A stretch of 64,000 nucleotides of DNA, from assembly GCF_000224145.3 (NCBI RefSeq), contig NC_020166.2, forward strand, positions 9,977,006 through 10,041,005, read 5' to 3'. Both the position numbers and the translations under genes were made by a program. This document shows, in pieces, positions 1-15,000 of this stretch. The DNA comes from Ciona intestinalis. Lineage: Eukaryota > Chordata > Ascidiacea > Phlebobranchia > Cionidae. The notes beneath the pieces were generated by a model. The model searched no databases. It was not told the origin of the DNA and was given only the letters and a program-made list of their open reading frames with translations. Every line of letters starts with the position of its first letter. Position 1 is the stretch's first letter.

Positions 1-45
1 TCTATGTTATAAATAACTTTCAAATAAATTAAACTTGATTTTTAG

Positions 46-3000
46 CAATCGTATCAGAAGAATTACCTCCGTGATAGAAACGATGTGCATTATGATGTCA
101 CAAAGACAGATGGTTACAAAAATATGGTGGAGATGCAGAAATTATCCGATGTAAGTGATGTAATAATAACCCTGATGATGCAATAGTACAACTAAGTGAT
201 GTCAAATTTGGTCTAAAGATCTTACCAAGGATTTTACCAACAATGTAAAAATAGCCTTCAGTGATGTCAAAATATGAAAATGCAAACATATATTTAGGCA
301 CAAATTTATATATGTGTTATTACAACTGTCGCTGCTCTGCCACACGCTTATAAAATGTTACATTTATTTATAACAATACCTTGTTCTTATGTGATAGGCA
401 AGCTACAAAGCTGACCCAGCCAGTGGTAAATTCACTTCAGTTAAAGACAGCATTGATCTTGCCAGAGCGAGGGCTGTCAAACCTCTGGTCAGTTATTGGT
501 TTTATAAAGATGAAGCCAAAAGAATGCTGGATAAATACAATGTGGATTCGGCTGACTACCATATGGTGCATGCACTCCATGCAAACCATGTAAGTTCGTG
601 TTACTTTCGTTTTATCGTTATTTTTGTGTTTTTGATTTTTGTATGTTAATCTGATACTCTAACGAGTTCAACATTCCTTTAAAACCATTCTGCGACATGA
701 TATAAAACATTGTTACTATCGTTTTATCTTTATTTCTGTTTGTTTGTTACTTCAATTAGACATATTTATCCTAGAACCATGGTGTAACATGCTATATAAC
801 CTTACCCACATACAATATCATAGAATATGCTGTATATTTCATAAACGTTACTCAACTTTATACTTTTTTGGCTCTAACTGATTAGTGTTGTAACTATATA
901 TAATTTTGGCGCTCATAATCAATAATTAAATTTTTCGTAATCAATATTTCGTTTTTTTTTCAGACATTTTTTATTGTTAATAATATATTCTTAGGTTTCC
1001 AACTTAACAGTGTTGTAATTATTTTTGCTAATTTTTTATAATTAAATTTCTCATCTTTACACCAGTTGGCATCTGACGTTGAATATCGCAACCAATGGTT
1101 GAAAGAAGTCAAAGGAAAAGGAAACAATGAAAACTTGGAAAGTTATCCTGAATATCAACAAGCTATTAAAGCTGGAAAGCAAGTTTCTCAGGTATGAAAA
1201 TTCATTTAATTTACAATTTTGGACATACTAGTTGCATGTACCATTCAACCAGTGTTGGATACTAGTTGCATGTACCATTCAACCAGTGTTGAAGCAAGCT
1301 TATCGATTTAGTTTCATCGATTTTTTTTTAAACTAAAACAAATATAACTAAATCTGGCCCTAATAGTAGGTCTTCACAATAGCACAGAATTATCAAACCG
1401 ATTTTCACTGATTTATAAAATTCCCTTTTTAAGTTCAACCTCAACAACAGAAACAATCACAACATTGTATTGTGTTTCTTATAAATCTTGGTTTATAAAT
1501 CAAGTAATATTTTATTTTTTTATTAAAAAACTCTTTAACTTATAAAATGTCTCAATTACACTTCATGTTTCAGAACGCCTATGTAAAAGATAGTGAGAAG
1601 GGAATGAACAATTACACCATTCCTCCAGATATGCCATCCATTAAACATGCTCGGGAAGTTGATGATATGATTAGTAATGTAAGTATATTGATATTGCAAC
1701 TATGTACGGCATATATAGTGGTTAGAAAGTATGCCAGCTCAGAGGTTACAGGTTTAAAGTTTGATGCTGCTATCATTTTGAGTGTTTATATGCTCCGGCA
1801 AAACATCTAAACGAAACTGCTACAGCAGTGGGTCTCTCATGAGTTGTATAAAAAAAACTTCCAAAAAATAATCACCCCCAAAGTTAAATACATGGTAACT
1901 CGTAAGCAGGCATGAGGTGTATAAAACATAACACTGGTATTATAGCGACTTTCTTTACTTTGGCTTGCCAGGATAAAAAAGGTAAATTCATTCATTATAA
2001 CTATTGTCAAATGACATCATCACTGCTGACATCATTACTTTTTATTTTAGTTGGAATACAAAAACGCCTGTAATGACATAAACGACTCTTAAAACTTCTA
2101 ATGACTGTAGTTTACCGGCAACGAAAAGATAAATCAAGTTACATTCATTTATTCACATCATTAATTCATTTTAGTTGCAGTAAAAAAACGACTGTAATGA
2201 CTTATAACAACTGTGTTTTCCAGCCACGCAAGGATAAATCAAGTTACTTTCATTCATTCACATCATTAATTTTCATTTTAGTTGGAGTACAAAAAGTCTT
2301 TGAAACAAACAATCGACAATTACCGTGGATTCCAAACCATGGACAGCAAGCATCACCCGATTGTTCAACATGGAATTAAAGCTGCGGATCTTATATCTGA
2401 GGTTCATAGATATCTTATATCATAACAAATTACTTAAGCATAACAGTGAAGATAGAGATTAAGAAAAAACATTAATATTAAAACTATTATTTGGACAATG
2501 GTGATACTTTAACATAGAAGTAATAGAAATACATATATATAATGTTTCTATGTTTTATAATCTTTATCTCTTTTAGCGCAAGTATAAAGCAGATTATATG
2601 GAGGATAGAAATATCATATATTACCCCGTCCATCTAACCGCTGGGTACGAGGCGTGCGTCAATTCAAACAAATTTGCAAGTGATGTAAGTAACCATTACC
2701 TATTCATTCAACTGATGTATCTTACAGCAAAATGTGAACAATATATTCAATATCTATTAACACAACTTTGTGATCTGTATGCCATACATTTGTGCTGTAA
2801 CATAATGTAGGTAAACACTCCTTGTTTTGAAAATGCTGCATTTTATTGTAAAATATTGTAAATAGCCTGTTTTATTGTAAAAACACTCGTTTTAACTTTT
2901 GTGTCACAATAATCATGTAGTGCAAGCAAAAATCTAATTTTGTCATAAAATTAATATATATTTAGAGAACTCCTTTATAACATACCTTCAACAGGCTGAT

Positions 3001-6000
3001 TACAAGAGGTGGTACAACAAGAACATCCGAGGTAAAGGCAACTTTCCTGTCAATCTTACCCCTGGCTACGCACAAGCTCAGAGTATGAAGCCATATATCA
3101 GTGAGGTAAAGTAAAATATTAAAGAAAAGTATTTAATTTGAGGATCATACAACATGGTAGTACTCTGTATGCTTTGTAACTGAAGGATACCGGTTTGAAG
3201 TTTAATATTGCCCACAAAGTTTCATGCATGGTACCTAAAGCGGGTACAAGGTGTATTAAGACGCCTGCAGGGTGTAAGAACACCCGCAGTATACAATAAT
3301 ATACAACAAGGTACCAAACATGTTAAGATAAATTTGCGCGATTTCTTATATACAGTGTTTGTACAAAGAGGAATACGAGAAGGGCAAAGGCTCCGGATTT
3401 ACTGTGGTCCCTGATGCAAATGAAATGCATAACCTCAAAGTCGTTCAACCATGGATGAGTCAGGTTACTAAATTGAGATATATGATTGGTCGGTTATGGT
3501 ACCATGGCAATAGTTGGCACACCTGCCTTTTGCCCAGAGTGTATGTCTTTAAGGCTTAATGAAGGTACCATTGTTAGTGTATGTGTCTTTATGCAAGACA
3601 CTTAACAGACATTGCTCTAACCCAGTGGTGACTAATAGTTGTCTAAACTGTTAGCCATACATTACCCACAAAGTTACGTTAGTTTTTGGGCAGTCACGAT
3701 ATGTGTAAAACAGAACATCTGCTTCATAACGCCTGTCTTTGCCCCGGAAAAACTGACTTGCATTCAAACGATTTGAATTTTTAACTTTTCTATAGAAACA
3801 TTACAAAGAAGCTGCCCGAGACTTGATGGGAAAATATCATCTTGATGTGGAGGTTCCTGTCATAGCTCGAGCTATTTACAACTCGGCAATGCTTTCCCCT
3901 GTAAGGGATATATTACATTATAAAGTGTTTATTGAATATATATGGTATATGCAGTAGTGTGGGGGAAGATGGGAAACCTTTTAACTGTATTTTCTTATCC
4001 CATTCGGTAGTAAACAAAGAACATTTAAAAAATGTTAAAACTATATGCTCATGACTCCCATAGACCCTTGTTAATTGTTCAAAACACTATCGGGATGCTT
4101 GGGTATTTTGTGCTAAAGGTGTCCCATCTTCACCCCCTACTATACTATCATGAATAGGTGATATAGACTACTCATGCTATGTTGTATTTACATAAGGCCT
4201 TTGAGCACACTTTTATACCAATTATATGTTAATTTGTTTTAATTGGATACAACCTTACATGAGATAATTTATACTCTATTGTGGTTCAGCAGCCTTGATT
4301 TTATTTGATACTTTTGCTCAACTAGTTTTACTTGTGGTTACTTTTAACGATTATCGTTTTGCTGAGAATTCCCTTCTCTTCGCTGTTATAATTAATCTGG
4401 TCTTTGATACTGTATTCGAAGAGATAACTAAATATATGATATACTATGGTGGGGGAAGATGGGACACCTTTTCAATCTATTTTCTCCTCCAATTTTGTAG
4501 TAAACGAACATTTAACGATTTTTTATAAAAACTTTATCCTCACGGCTCCCATAGACCATTGTTAATTGTTTAAAACATGATCAGGATATTTGGTTATTAT
4601 GTTTCAAAGATGTCCCATCTTCCCCCACCCTACTGTATGTTTGATAACATAACATAGTTTGCATTTATATCTTCAAAAACGATGGCGAAGTTGTTATTTA
4701 AAAAACGAGCTGTAACAATACAATTGTGTTACAGGCATTGTATAAGCTTGATTATGCAAATGAAGTGAAAGGAAAAGCTGCACAACACCTTGAAGCATCA
4801 CCTTTGTTCAAGAACGCAATTAAAGCAACAAAACTTGCTAGTAATGTAAGTGTATTAAATATATAATGATATACACCAATATTAATAAAACAGAAAAAAA
4901 GGTATCTTGTCAGCATACTCGGGGTGTATGAAACAGAACACCTGGACCGCTGTCGTTGCCCCATTTTGTTGCAGAAAAATAGGTTTTTTAAAGAAAAGAT
5001 AAATCACGTTTAATCAATTTAATAAATTAAAAGCAGTTGTAAAATCTAGCAGATAATACATGTATACTTCTGACACATCATTTTAGAAATTTTTACATCA
5101 TGTTAAACTAATGACGCATCACATTTTACATACAGGTTGAATATGGAAAAGCTGCTGAGGAAGGAATGAATAATTATACCTTGGGACTTGACACAACTGA
5201 TATCCAACAAGCATTAATTGCTGATAAGCTTACCAGTGATGTATGTTAATATAATTCAACTTTAAATAATACTTAATTATAATGATACTGTTTTTTTCCA
5301 TGCACTTTTATCTGTACATATTTTGTTTTATAATTTTGCAAAAAGTAATAATTCCAATTATTATTAATATATTTATGGTTTAACAATTGCACTCATAAAA
5401 TATACCTTACTTTTTCAGGTTGAATACAAGAAATCCGGGCAGGAGGTGGCTGGTTCTTGCCAAGGATATTTCAAGCTTAATTCTTCTCAGATTCCACAAT
5501 ATCAGAAAGCAAGAGATGTTGCCGCCAATGCCAGTGATGTGAGTAATATTTTGGTAACTTTCAGTAAAACACAGGTGCTCGGTTTTGAATCTTAAGTGTT
5601 TCCTAATGATTTTTCTGAAAATTAGTTTTACTGACATGAGTATTTATCTTTCTGTACTCCATCTTGAAGTGTTTTCTAATGGTTTCTGCGCTGTGATATA
5701 GTGGTGGTATAAGTGGTGCCTCGAGCTAATAGGTTACAAATTCAAGGGTTACAAATTCTTGATGCCTCTACCTTTGAGGCCATGTGATTCCTTGGGGAAG
5801 ACACTTAATGGAAATTGCTTCAACCCAGTGTTCATAGTATTGTTAGTTTTACAAGTACCATTTTAGTATAAGTTTTATTCATCTTTTTTCTAACATTGCT
5901 CATTGTTCAACAGAGCAAGTACAAAGAGGAATACAATGAAATGAAGCATTACGTTTATTTCCCATACCACATCACACCAGAGTACGAGAAGAAGGCAGAT

Positions 6001-9000
6001 GCTTATAAGTTTTTCAGCAATGTGGGTACCCTCTGCTTGTGACTTATGATTTATACACTGTTTATTATGTCATGTTGTATAAAACAGAACAACTGTGGTA
6101 TAACAAACGTCATGCACCTCCACGCGAGAGTAACTATGTTAGATTCATTTAAACAGCCAAAATGTTACATACATGGCAACTCCTAAGCGGGCACAAAGTG
6201 TATAAAACATAACACCCATGTTATAACAACCACTGCCCACCCACAAGGAGATATACAAGTTACATTTATTTACTGTTCGTCACAGTATAACAACTGTCAT
6301 TGCCTTGCCACAAAAGAATAAACAAGTTACATTTATTTACATAACAGGCTCACTACATGAGGAATTATGAAGAAAACAAAGGGAAACAGAACTTCAAGTA
6401 TCATGAGATTCCTGCTTATTTATCAAACAAAGAACTTAATGAAGTCATGAATGTTGTAAGTATTATGACATCATGAATGTTATAAGTATTATGACATCAT
6501 AACATATGAAATATCCTACACTGAGGTTTAGTGGTTGTATTGTAATTAAAGCATACCGAGGCTGCTACCATCTTGGGCAAATGTGTTCTTTGCTAAGACA
6601 CTTAACAGCAATCGCCCCAACCCTGTGTTCATTGATGGGTTGTCCAATTTATCAGCCATAGAGAAAAACGATTAACCACAAAATTACATAGGGCACGAGG
6701 TGTATTAAACAAAACACATGTGTTATAATGACTATCTCCCATCCAAACAAGGAGAAAAAAGTTGCATTAATGCATTCAACCATACATTCAATCTTCTTTA
6801 AAAATGCATGTTCATTACGAGAGTCTTAAAATGGAATTTAACTTCAAATGGATTTTAACTTAAAATGGGTTTTAACTTCTTCAATATAATACAAAATCTG
6901 TCAGAAAATTAATCATCTAACAAAACTTGTACATTACAGCATAAAGACAGGAAAGCTCTAAGGGAAATGTACCTGAAGGGTTACCACACTTCACCTGATG
7001 ATGTCACCAACCAGCATGTCAGGGAAGTCCAAATGAGACTGAGCAACGTAAGTTAACAGTGTTGCATGATTATTTTTACAGTGTTGCCGAATAAATTATT
7101 ATTTTTAATTTTTTCCAAGTAATTGTTTTTTTGTTTGTAATATTTTTACGATAGTTTTTTATTCAAAATTAGGTTTTAAAAATTGACCACAAAATGAAGC
7201 AACCAAATACGAATTATGTTTCTCACTAATTTTAAACAAAATAATAAAATAATGTTGCCGAATAGATTTCTGATCAGTGTTTCCAACCAAATATATTTTG
7301 TTTAGAATGTTTACAAAGCTGCTGCTAAAGAAGTGATGGATAAATACAACATCACTGCTGAGCTACCAGAAATCAGACAAGCACTTTCATCATCAAAGCT
7401 TGTCAGCCAGGTAACTACACAACAATAAATTATTACTAAAATACATATAAGAAATATTTGTGCAGAAGAGCCACGCATTTTTGACACTCTTTCCCACACC
7501 TTTTGTCCAGAACTTTTAAAAATTGTTGTTTTGCTGTTAATTCCGTTTTCTTGGTTGTTTAAATAACTTGATCTTCGCTTCAGTTACAAAATAAAATATT
7601 AAGTTACATTATTTTTTAATCCATATATCAGTAGCACGGTTAAGTGCTCTCCTTTTGACCAGAGAATCTTAATGCTAGTACCATCGTTGATGTATGTGTG
7701 GGCTTAAGGTGGATGACATATATCACCCATGCTATAATAAATAATAAATGTCACCTATGTTATAAATAATATACCTCGTTGGTGTCATATTAACTAAAAT
7801 ATAACTAAAAATTTCTCCACTTTGCAGGTTAAATAAACGTTAATCTTAGTCAGTCATCCATATGTTTTTTTCAAGTTATACCAAATGTAGCAATTTTTCT
7901 TCAAATTTCTCAAATATCCCCGAAATGTGTACTAAGATAAATTAAAATAACTTTTAAATGTGTCAGATTTCCATTAAAGCCATATTTAATAGAATCTCTA
8001 CAAAGAACAACACAACAAAGAGAAGGGTCAAGGAATGGATTATAATCCTGATATTCCAACCTATCAACATGCAAGGAAAGTTAGAACCATCGTTAGTGAT
8101 GTAAGTATGATGTCATCAATGGGGTAATGGGCCAAGTCTGGCCTAAATCCCAGGTTATCACGGACCTTACCCATACAGAATAGAATGATGTCATCAATAA
8201 TTATATTTAGTAAGATTTCATTTATTGTTGATGTTTTAACGTACTGTTTGTTTATTTATCTCAATAATAAAAAAATACCAATTATTATGTTACAGTTAAA
8301 CAAAATTATGTTATTTTATCATTGCCTTTATAATACCATTATGACATCCACTAAACCTAACAATGTATTTTCAGAACTTATACAAAGATGAAGCCGCACA
8401 GAATCTACATCAATATTCTGTAATACCCGATACGCCCCATCTTACCCATGCTAAGACTGTGGCTCAACAAACCAGTGATGTATGTTGTCATAATGCATGC
8501 TATTGTTGGATCATAAAATATTGTGTTAACACACATTTGTTCTGTCATACTTGCAGGGCTTTGTATAAAAACTTTAAAATTTTAGGCCATGATAATGGTC
8601 TTAAATCTCTCTTGCAAATTTTTGTTAGATAAAGTGAACATATTTGTTTATTTAGAAAGATGTTTGTTCTGTACTACTTGAGTGCTTGGAATAAATGGTT
8701 TAAAATTAGGGTTAATAGTGATTTAACATCTAATATACCTTCGGGTGCTTTGTTATATATATAACTTTTAATTTGGGATATATATATATATGCCATATAA
8801 TATAANNNNNNNNNNNNNNNNNNNNNNNNNNNNNNNNNNNNNNNNNNNNNNNNNNNNNNNNNNNNNNNNNNNNNNNNNNNNNNNNNNNNNNNNNNNNNNN
8901 NNNNNNNNNNNNNNNNNNNNNNNNNNNNNNNNNNNNNNNNNNNNNNNNNNNNNNNNNNNNNNNNNNNNNNNNNNNNNNNNNNNNNNNNNNNNNNNNNNNN

Positions 9001-12000
9001 NNNNNNNNNNNNNNNNNNNNNNNNNNNNNNNNNNNNNNNNNNNNNNNNNNNNNNNNNNNNNNNNNNNNNNNNNNNNNNNNNCTATTGTTATAAAAACAAC
9101 TGTGATTGTTATGTTTCAATTGTTTTCATGATAATATTACAGGTTGAATATAAAAAAGATGGAAAAGAAATTACATCCAAAGTTCGGGGTTATCAGTTTT
9201 TGAAGGCATCAGAACAACGTGACGTGGCACACGCCAGTAAAGTTAACGACCTCATTTCACCTGCTAAATATAAAGAGGAATATAATGAACTGAGAAACAT
9301 CATCTATTTCCCTGTTCATCTTACTGATGGGTGAGTATATGGTAGTTTGAAGTAAAGGGTGAACTCTTAATTTTGGGGTAACAATTTTGGCGGTTGAAAA
9401 GCAGCTGTTTTATTTTTGGGATAAAATTTTAAGGGAATAAATAGCCCATTCCGATATTTTTGGGGTAACATTTTAGGGGGTAGGGAGCCAACTTTGTTAT
9501 TTTGGAGTAAAGAATTTTGGGAGGTAAACGGCCAACTGTCTTAGTTTCCATGGCATGCCTTGCTGTAGGACTTCGATCATGTAATAGAATAGTAGTTTTT
9601 TAATTGGTGTATCATATGAAATTTTTGAAAGTTGTCTTTATGTTTACATTAAAACATACTGAGGAAGCATTGTTAAAACTTATATTAAAGTTGAAATACA
9701 TAAACATTATATCACAGCTTATTTTTTCAACAATTTCCTAAGGTATGAAACTTGTATTCGTGCAAACAAGTTCGCATCTCCTGCCACATACAAACGTAAC
9801 TGGTTGAAAGAAAGATTCCGTAACAACTACAAAGTTCATGAAACAGAAGGCTACAAACAAGAACGCGAAATACAAAAGAAGATTAGTGCAGTAAGTTGGT
9901 ATTCTTATTTTTACTAAGCTGGAAGATTGTGTTTCACAATTTGTTTAACAAAGTTTGGGAGATAGGGTTTCACATTTTGTTTAACAAGCTAAAGTCTGAT
10001 CTCTTTATTGTGGGATAATGGGCAAATCAATGGGCCAATCCTGGCCTAGATTCTAGGACCTATGGTGCGGCACACTGCACGACCTCACCCACATGGAATA
10101 GAATCCCTTTATTAAATGTCGTTTAACTGCATCCTTTTTTAAAGCTTTTTTAGTATTATTACATTGGTATAACCAGGATTAATTTCTTTATTTATTACAG
10201 ATCGCATATAAAGCCGAATACAACAGAAATGTTGGAAAATGTCCGTTTATCACAGAAACCCCTGAACGCTCTCACAATCGAGATATGAAAGACATGTTTA
10301 GTGATGTAAGTAAAACTTTTGTTTTAGTACTATGTCCGGTGTGTAGCATGTTCCTTCATATGTAGAAAAAGTAACATACTTAGTAACTCGTAAGCTGGCT
10401 CGAGGTGTATGAAACAGAACACTGGTGTATCACAACTGTCGTTTTCTGGCTACGCGAGGATAAAAGAAGTTACATTCATTCATTCAAGAGGCAAACTGAC
10501 TTAAATCCTATGTTCTAAAGGACTTCCATATAGAATAGAAAGTAAACCAATTATTGCCTGTCAATAATGTATTGTACGACACTATAATAGTATATATGAC
10601 ATAATAAATTACTTCAGAAAAAGTATCGTCATTCTGCCCGTGATGTAATGGATAAATATCATCTTATTACTGATGAACCTCGGATGGTGACAGCTATTCA
10701 AGCGATGGACCTCGTTAGTGATGTAAGTATTATATTATAATAGTTATTATAACGACAGTTTATTCATATATTATAATAGATCTACATGCTACAATGAGAA
10801 CATATTTATATGTTATGATAGTTGCAAGTATTGTATCATAACACAATTATAACAACAACATATACATATATTACAAGTTTACAACATGTGGTATTATCAC
10901 AGTTATATATAATACAACAATAAGGTATACATATATAATGACGGATGAAGGAATTACATATTTGTAGAAGATCTCTTTTAGACTTATTATACACACTTGG
11001 CGGCACCATCTTTTAGTGGAATACCCTGTTTTTCTTTCTTGCGCATTATTCTAATGTGTAATCATAAAGACAAACAGAATGTATTGTTATGTCATACATT
11101 CTTCCTAACTAGAATTGTGATCTAACATTAGCATATTTATAACAGGTAAAATACAAAGAAGAGTACGAAAAAGAAAAAGGCAAAGGAACAGCGAACATCC
11201 ATGAAACACCACAGATGGTTCATGCATTGCAAGTTGCAAAACTCACTAGCGATGTAAGAATGGCCATTATGATGTCACATATGAATTAATTCCAGAAATA
11301 TTACTTTTTGTTCTTTATTTCCCAGAAACTTTTTCTTAGAAACCTATTTTCATATATCTATTTTTTTCATTTTTTTTCTTAGAAACCTTATAGGCAAGTT
11401 GCTTTAAAAGAGTTACAAAAAGTTACTTTGCCCGAAGATGCAACAACAATTGTGCACGCCCAAGAAGCTGGAAAACTTGTTAGTGATGTAAGTATAATGA
11501 AACATTATTATTTTAAACTATTAATCAAACAATATTATTCAAATTTGTTCTATTGAAACAATTACAATTTTAATGTTAAAACGAGATTGTATTATCGTAA
11601 TTGGCTTAAATTTTTTCTTTTTTCCCCTGAATGGAAATTTTATTATAACATTCGAAATATTTTATACAAATTACATACACAATTGTGTCTTAGTTAGCTA
11701 AGTTGAAATTTTAGTTTTAAAAATCAAAATGCATTTTGTGCCAAATCACTTGAAAATGTCTATATATATTGTAACAGATACTTTAAAATATACATAATGT
11801 TACAGATCAGCTACAAGAATCTGATTTGGGTTAAAAAGTTTAAATTTTAGTTTTACTTTCAAACTATGTTTTGTTACAGATCACTTACAAGAAAGATGCG
11901 TTTGAAAACAAGATGCAAGGTTACAACCGATTGCCTCTAAAAGACAACTATCAGTTGAACAGACTTGATAAAATAAAAGACCTTCCATCTGAGGTGTCAA

Positions 12001-15000
12001 GCATGAACAAGCATCGATTGTTTTGTCATAAAGATGAATGGAATGCATTGTGTGACATCATATTGAAATTTGCTGTGCTGGTTGAAATATTATGACATCA
12101 TGAGAAGCTAAAGTGCTAAACAGTATCATTTAAGATGAAACTTAACAATGGCAGTTGTTTTGTAACTGAGTGACATTCCAGAGTCATTTTTCTAACAATT
12201 ATTGTAAAACAGATATCTGTGTTTTTTGAACTTGTGTGAAGCACTATAATTATTGTTAAACAAGTTTTGTAATAGAGCAGTTTTACTCACTTTTATAAAC
12301 AATTATTGTAAAACAGATTGCTGTGTTGTTTTAAATGCATTTGCTTACAGTTATTCATTCTTCGCTTGATTTTTGCATCTTCTTCTTCCAATTCATTTGC
12401 ACATTCTTTTCTTGCCTCTTTTTTTTTGCACATATTTTTATGAGATATTATACCACTGAAGGTTATTCCCCTAACCCTATACCCATTACAGGTTCAGTAC
12501 AAGAAAGATTTCTATGAGCAGAAGGGGCAGCTTATCCCAGTGGTTGACACCCCTGAGCAACGACATGCACAGAAACAACAGAAAATTCAAAGTGATGTAA
12601 GTGTCTTATATTCAGTATTATGAAAATATTAAAAAAGTTGTCTTAACAATTTTAATATTTTGTTTCTATTCTGTATGAGTTTGGTCCTGTGGCAATGCTT
12701 GCCAAGGGATCTAGGTTTTAGGCTTATAGTTGATCTATTTCTCTTTTATCTTCCTTTGTTTATTGTAAACACTATTAATTTGTTTATTGTAAACACTATT
12801 ATTCAAACTGTTTCTGTAAAGTGTTTTACTTTTTATCATGTGTTACTATACATTATTGTGTAATATACAATGTTTGTACAATGCTTGTATATCTATTATG
12901 TGTCATTATAAATTATTTTCTTAAAGCTATATGTGCTCACTTTCATATTGTAACCTTTTTCCACAATGTTTATCATATATGTTAGGCCGTTTATAAGAAG
13001 GATCTTGAAAAACACACAAGAGGTCGCGGCCTCACGACGGATACTACTCCTCAACTTGATCATGCTAAACACATGGTGTCGCTCTTGAGCGAGGTGTGTT
13101 TATTCATGCGTGAAGTTTGCAGGGTTTCCCATTTTTTTCCCATTTGCAGTGTTTTCATTTTGTTCCCCATTGGTTTTCCATTTGCAGTGTGTCCCATCTG
13201 CAGTGTTTCCCATCTGCAGTGTTTCCATTTGTTTCCCATTTGCAGTGATTCCTATTTGCAGTGTTTCCATTTTCTTTTTTGTTCTTTATTTTTCACCCTT
13301 TTATACTTTCTGTCTTTGTTGAGTTGCTGTGACCAAATAATCATCAGATTGCCGTGAATTGATGCACGAATTCAAACTCAAAGGTTTGTCCATGCATGTT
13401 ATGATTAACCAGACAACACCATACTTATAGTCCACCAAAACTTATAGAACCAATACAAAGCTGGTACAAAGGACCAGCATCAATGGCAGAGCAGTGAAGC
13501 AACGAATACACCGACTGCTATCAAAGCAAAAGAAACTACTGCCCTTGTCAGTGAAGTAAGTTATTTTAACTCTTATTTACAAATGTTAACTTTCCTTTCG
13601 TAATGAATTGGATACCATTAGCACATAACCCACATTAACTAATTGTGTTTTCCATCATTACAGAACAAATATAAAGAAGAGCATGAGAAATCCAAAGGAC
13701 AAGGTTGCAATGAAATCACGCCAGCTATTGCCCACGCTGCTACTATTGCCAAGGTTTGTGTTCTATACCAGGCTCATCTCATCACAATTTGTCATCTCTT
13801 GAAGCTGCTTTTACGAGTCTTGAATAAAGAAACGCCCTGGTTGAAAGCTTCTGTGTTATATATATTGTTATAGGACCGTTTGTCATTCCTTATGCCTTCC
13901 TATTAACCTTAAGAAGCTGAATCTATCTTATATAAACTAATACACAACACTTGATTTATATTGTCAAAAATTTAAGTGATTTGAAATAGGTGAATGTCAA
14001 TTATTTTTTACTGAATTTAACATAGTTGCTTTGTTCAAATTATAATTAAATATTAATGAGTTGTAATAAACTTAAACGTATAGTTTACCCAGTTCTTCCT
14101 TCCATTTCTTCAGGTTGTAAGTGAAAATGTATACAAGGAAAAACACAAAGAAGATTCAAAAATACCAACAGCATTCAGTGTTTTACCTTCAACTCCGTAT
14201 ATTGAGCATGTACAGAAAGTTGCTCAGAAAGCAAGCGAGGTAAACTTTTGCTGTCACGCATATCTGAAACCCTAAATCAAAATGCTTATACATATATTTT
14301 TTACAACAATGTATGGGTTTTATATGGTTATATTAACATGTACAGAAAAGTTTCTCAGAAAGCAAGCGGGGCATTAAGTAAATAATTCTTGCTGTCGGGC
14401 ATATTGAATATATTAAACGTTTAAATTTTGTTTATGTATATGGTTTTATACTATATTTTATACAAGAAAGAAATAGGTTATGAGATGCTAGATGACCTGG
14501 GAATTATTCTAGATTTCACACATTACATCATATGTATAATTATAGCTCAATATAAAACTTATATAGAATATATGCTTAATCCTTTAATATAATTCTTGCT
14601 CATAATTTATTCCAATAGATTAAATACAAAGAACAACATCAGAAAGAGGACATTGGACAACCCTCAGAACTAAAGGATTCGGTTTTAATAAAAAAGAACA
14701 AAGAAACAACTGAACTACAAAGCAATGTAAGTGGCCATCATTTAGCTCTATACAATAAACAAAAAATCTAAAAAAGTTCAAATAATTGTAAAGTTATAAA
14801 CTATCTATTAAAATTATCAAGAAAGTTACCCAGTTATAAACCTGATTTTGACTAAATACTAAAAAAACTTAAAAATCTCATGCAACAATCCACAAAAACT
14901 AATGTTATACAGTTTTCGTTATTATTAGTTTGGATTTTTTTGAACTTGAGCATTTTTGGATGCAAATATTAAAACTGATATACTGTTTGTTTGTTTTTTC

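Noticed and set aside
8730..9131. Open frames crossing the N run on both strands
   Set aside because: They consist almost entirely of unknown bases.
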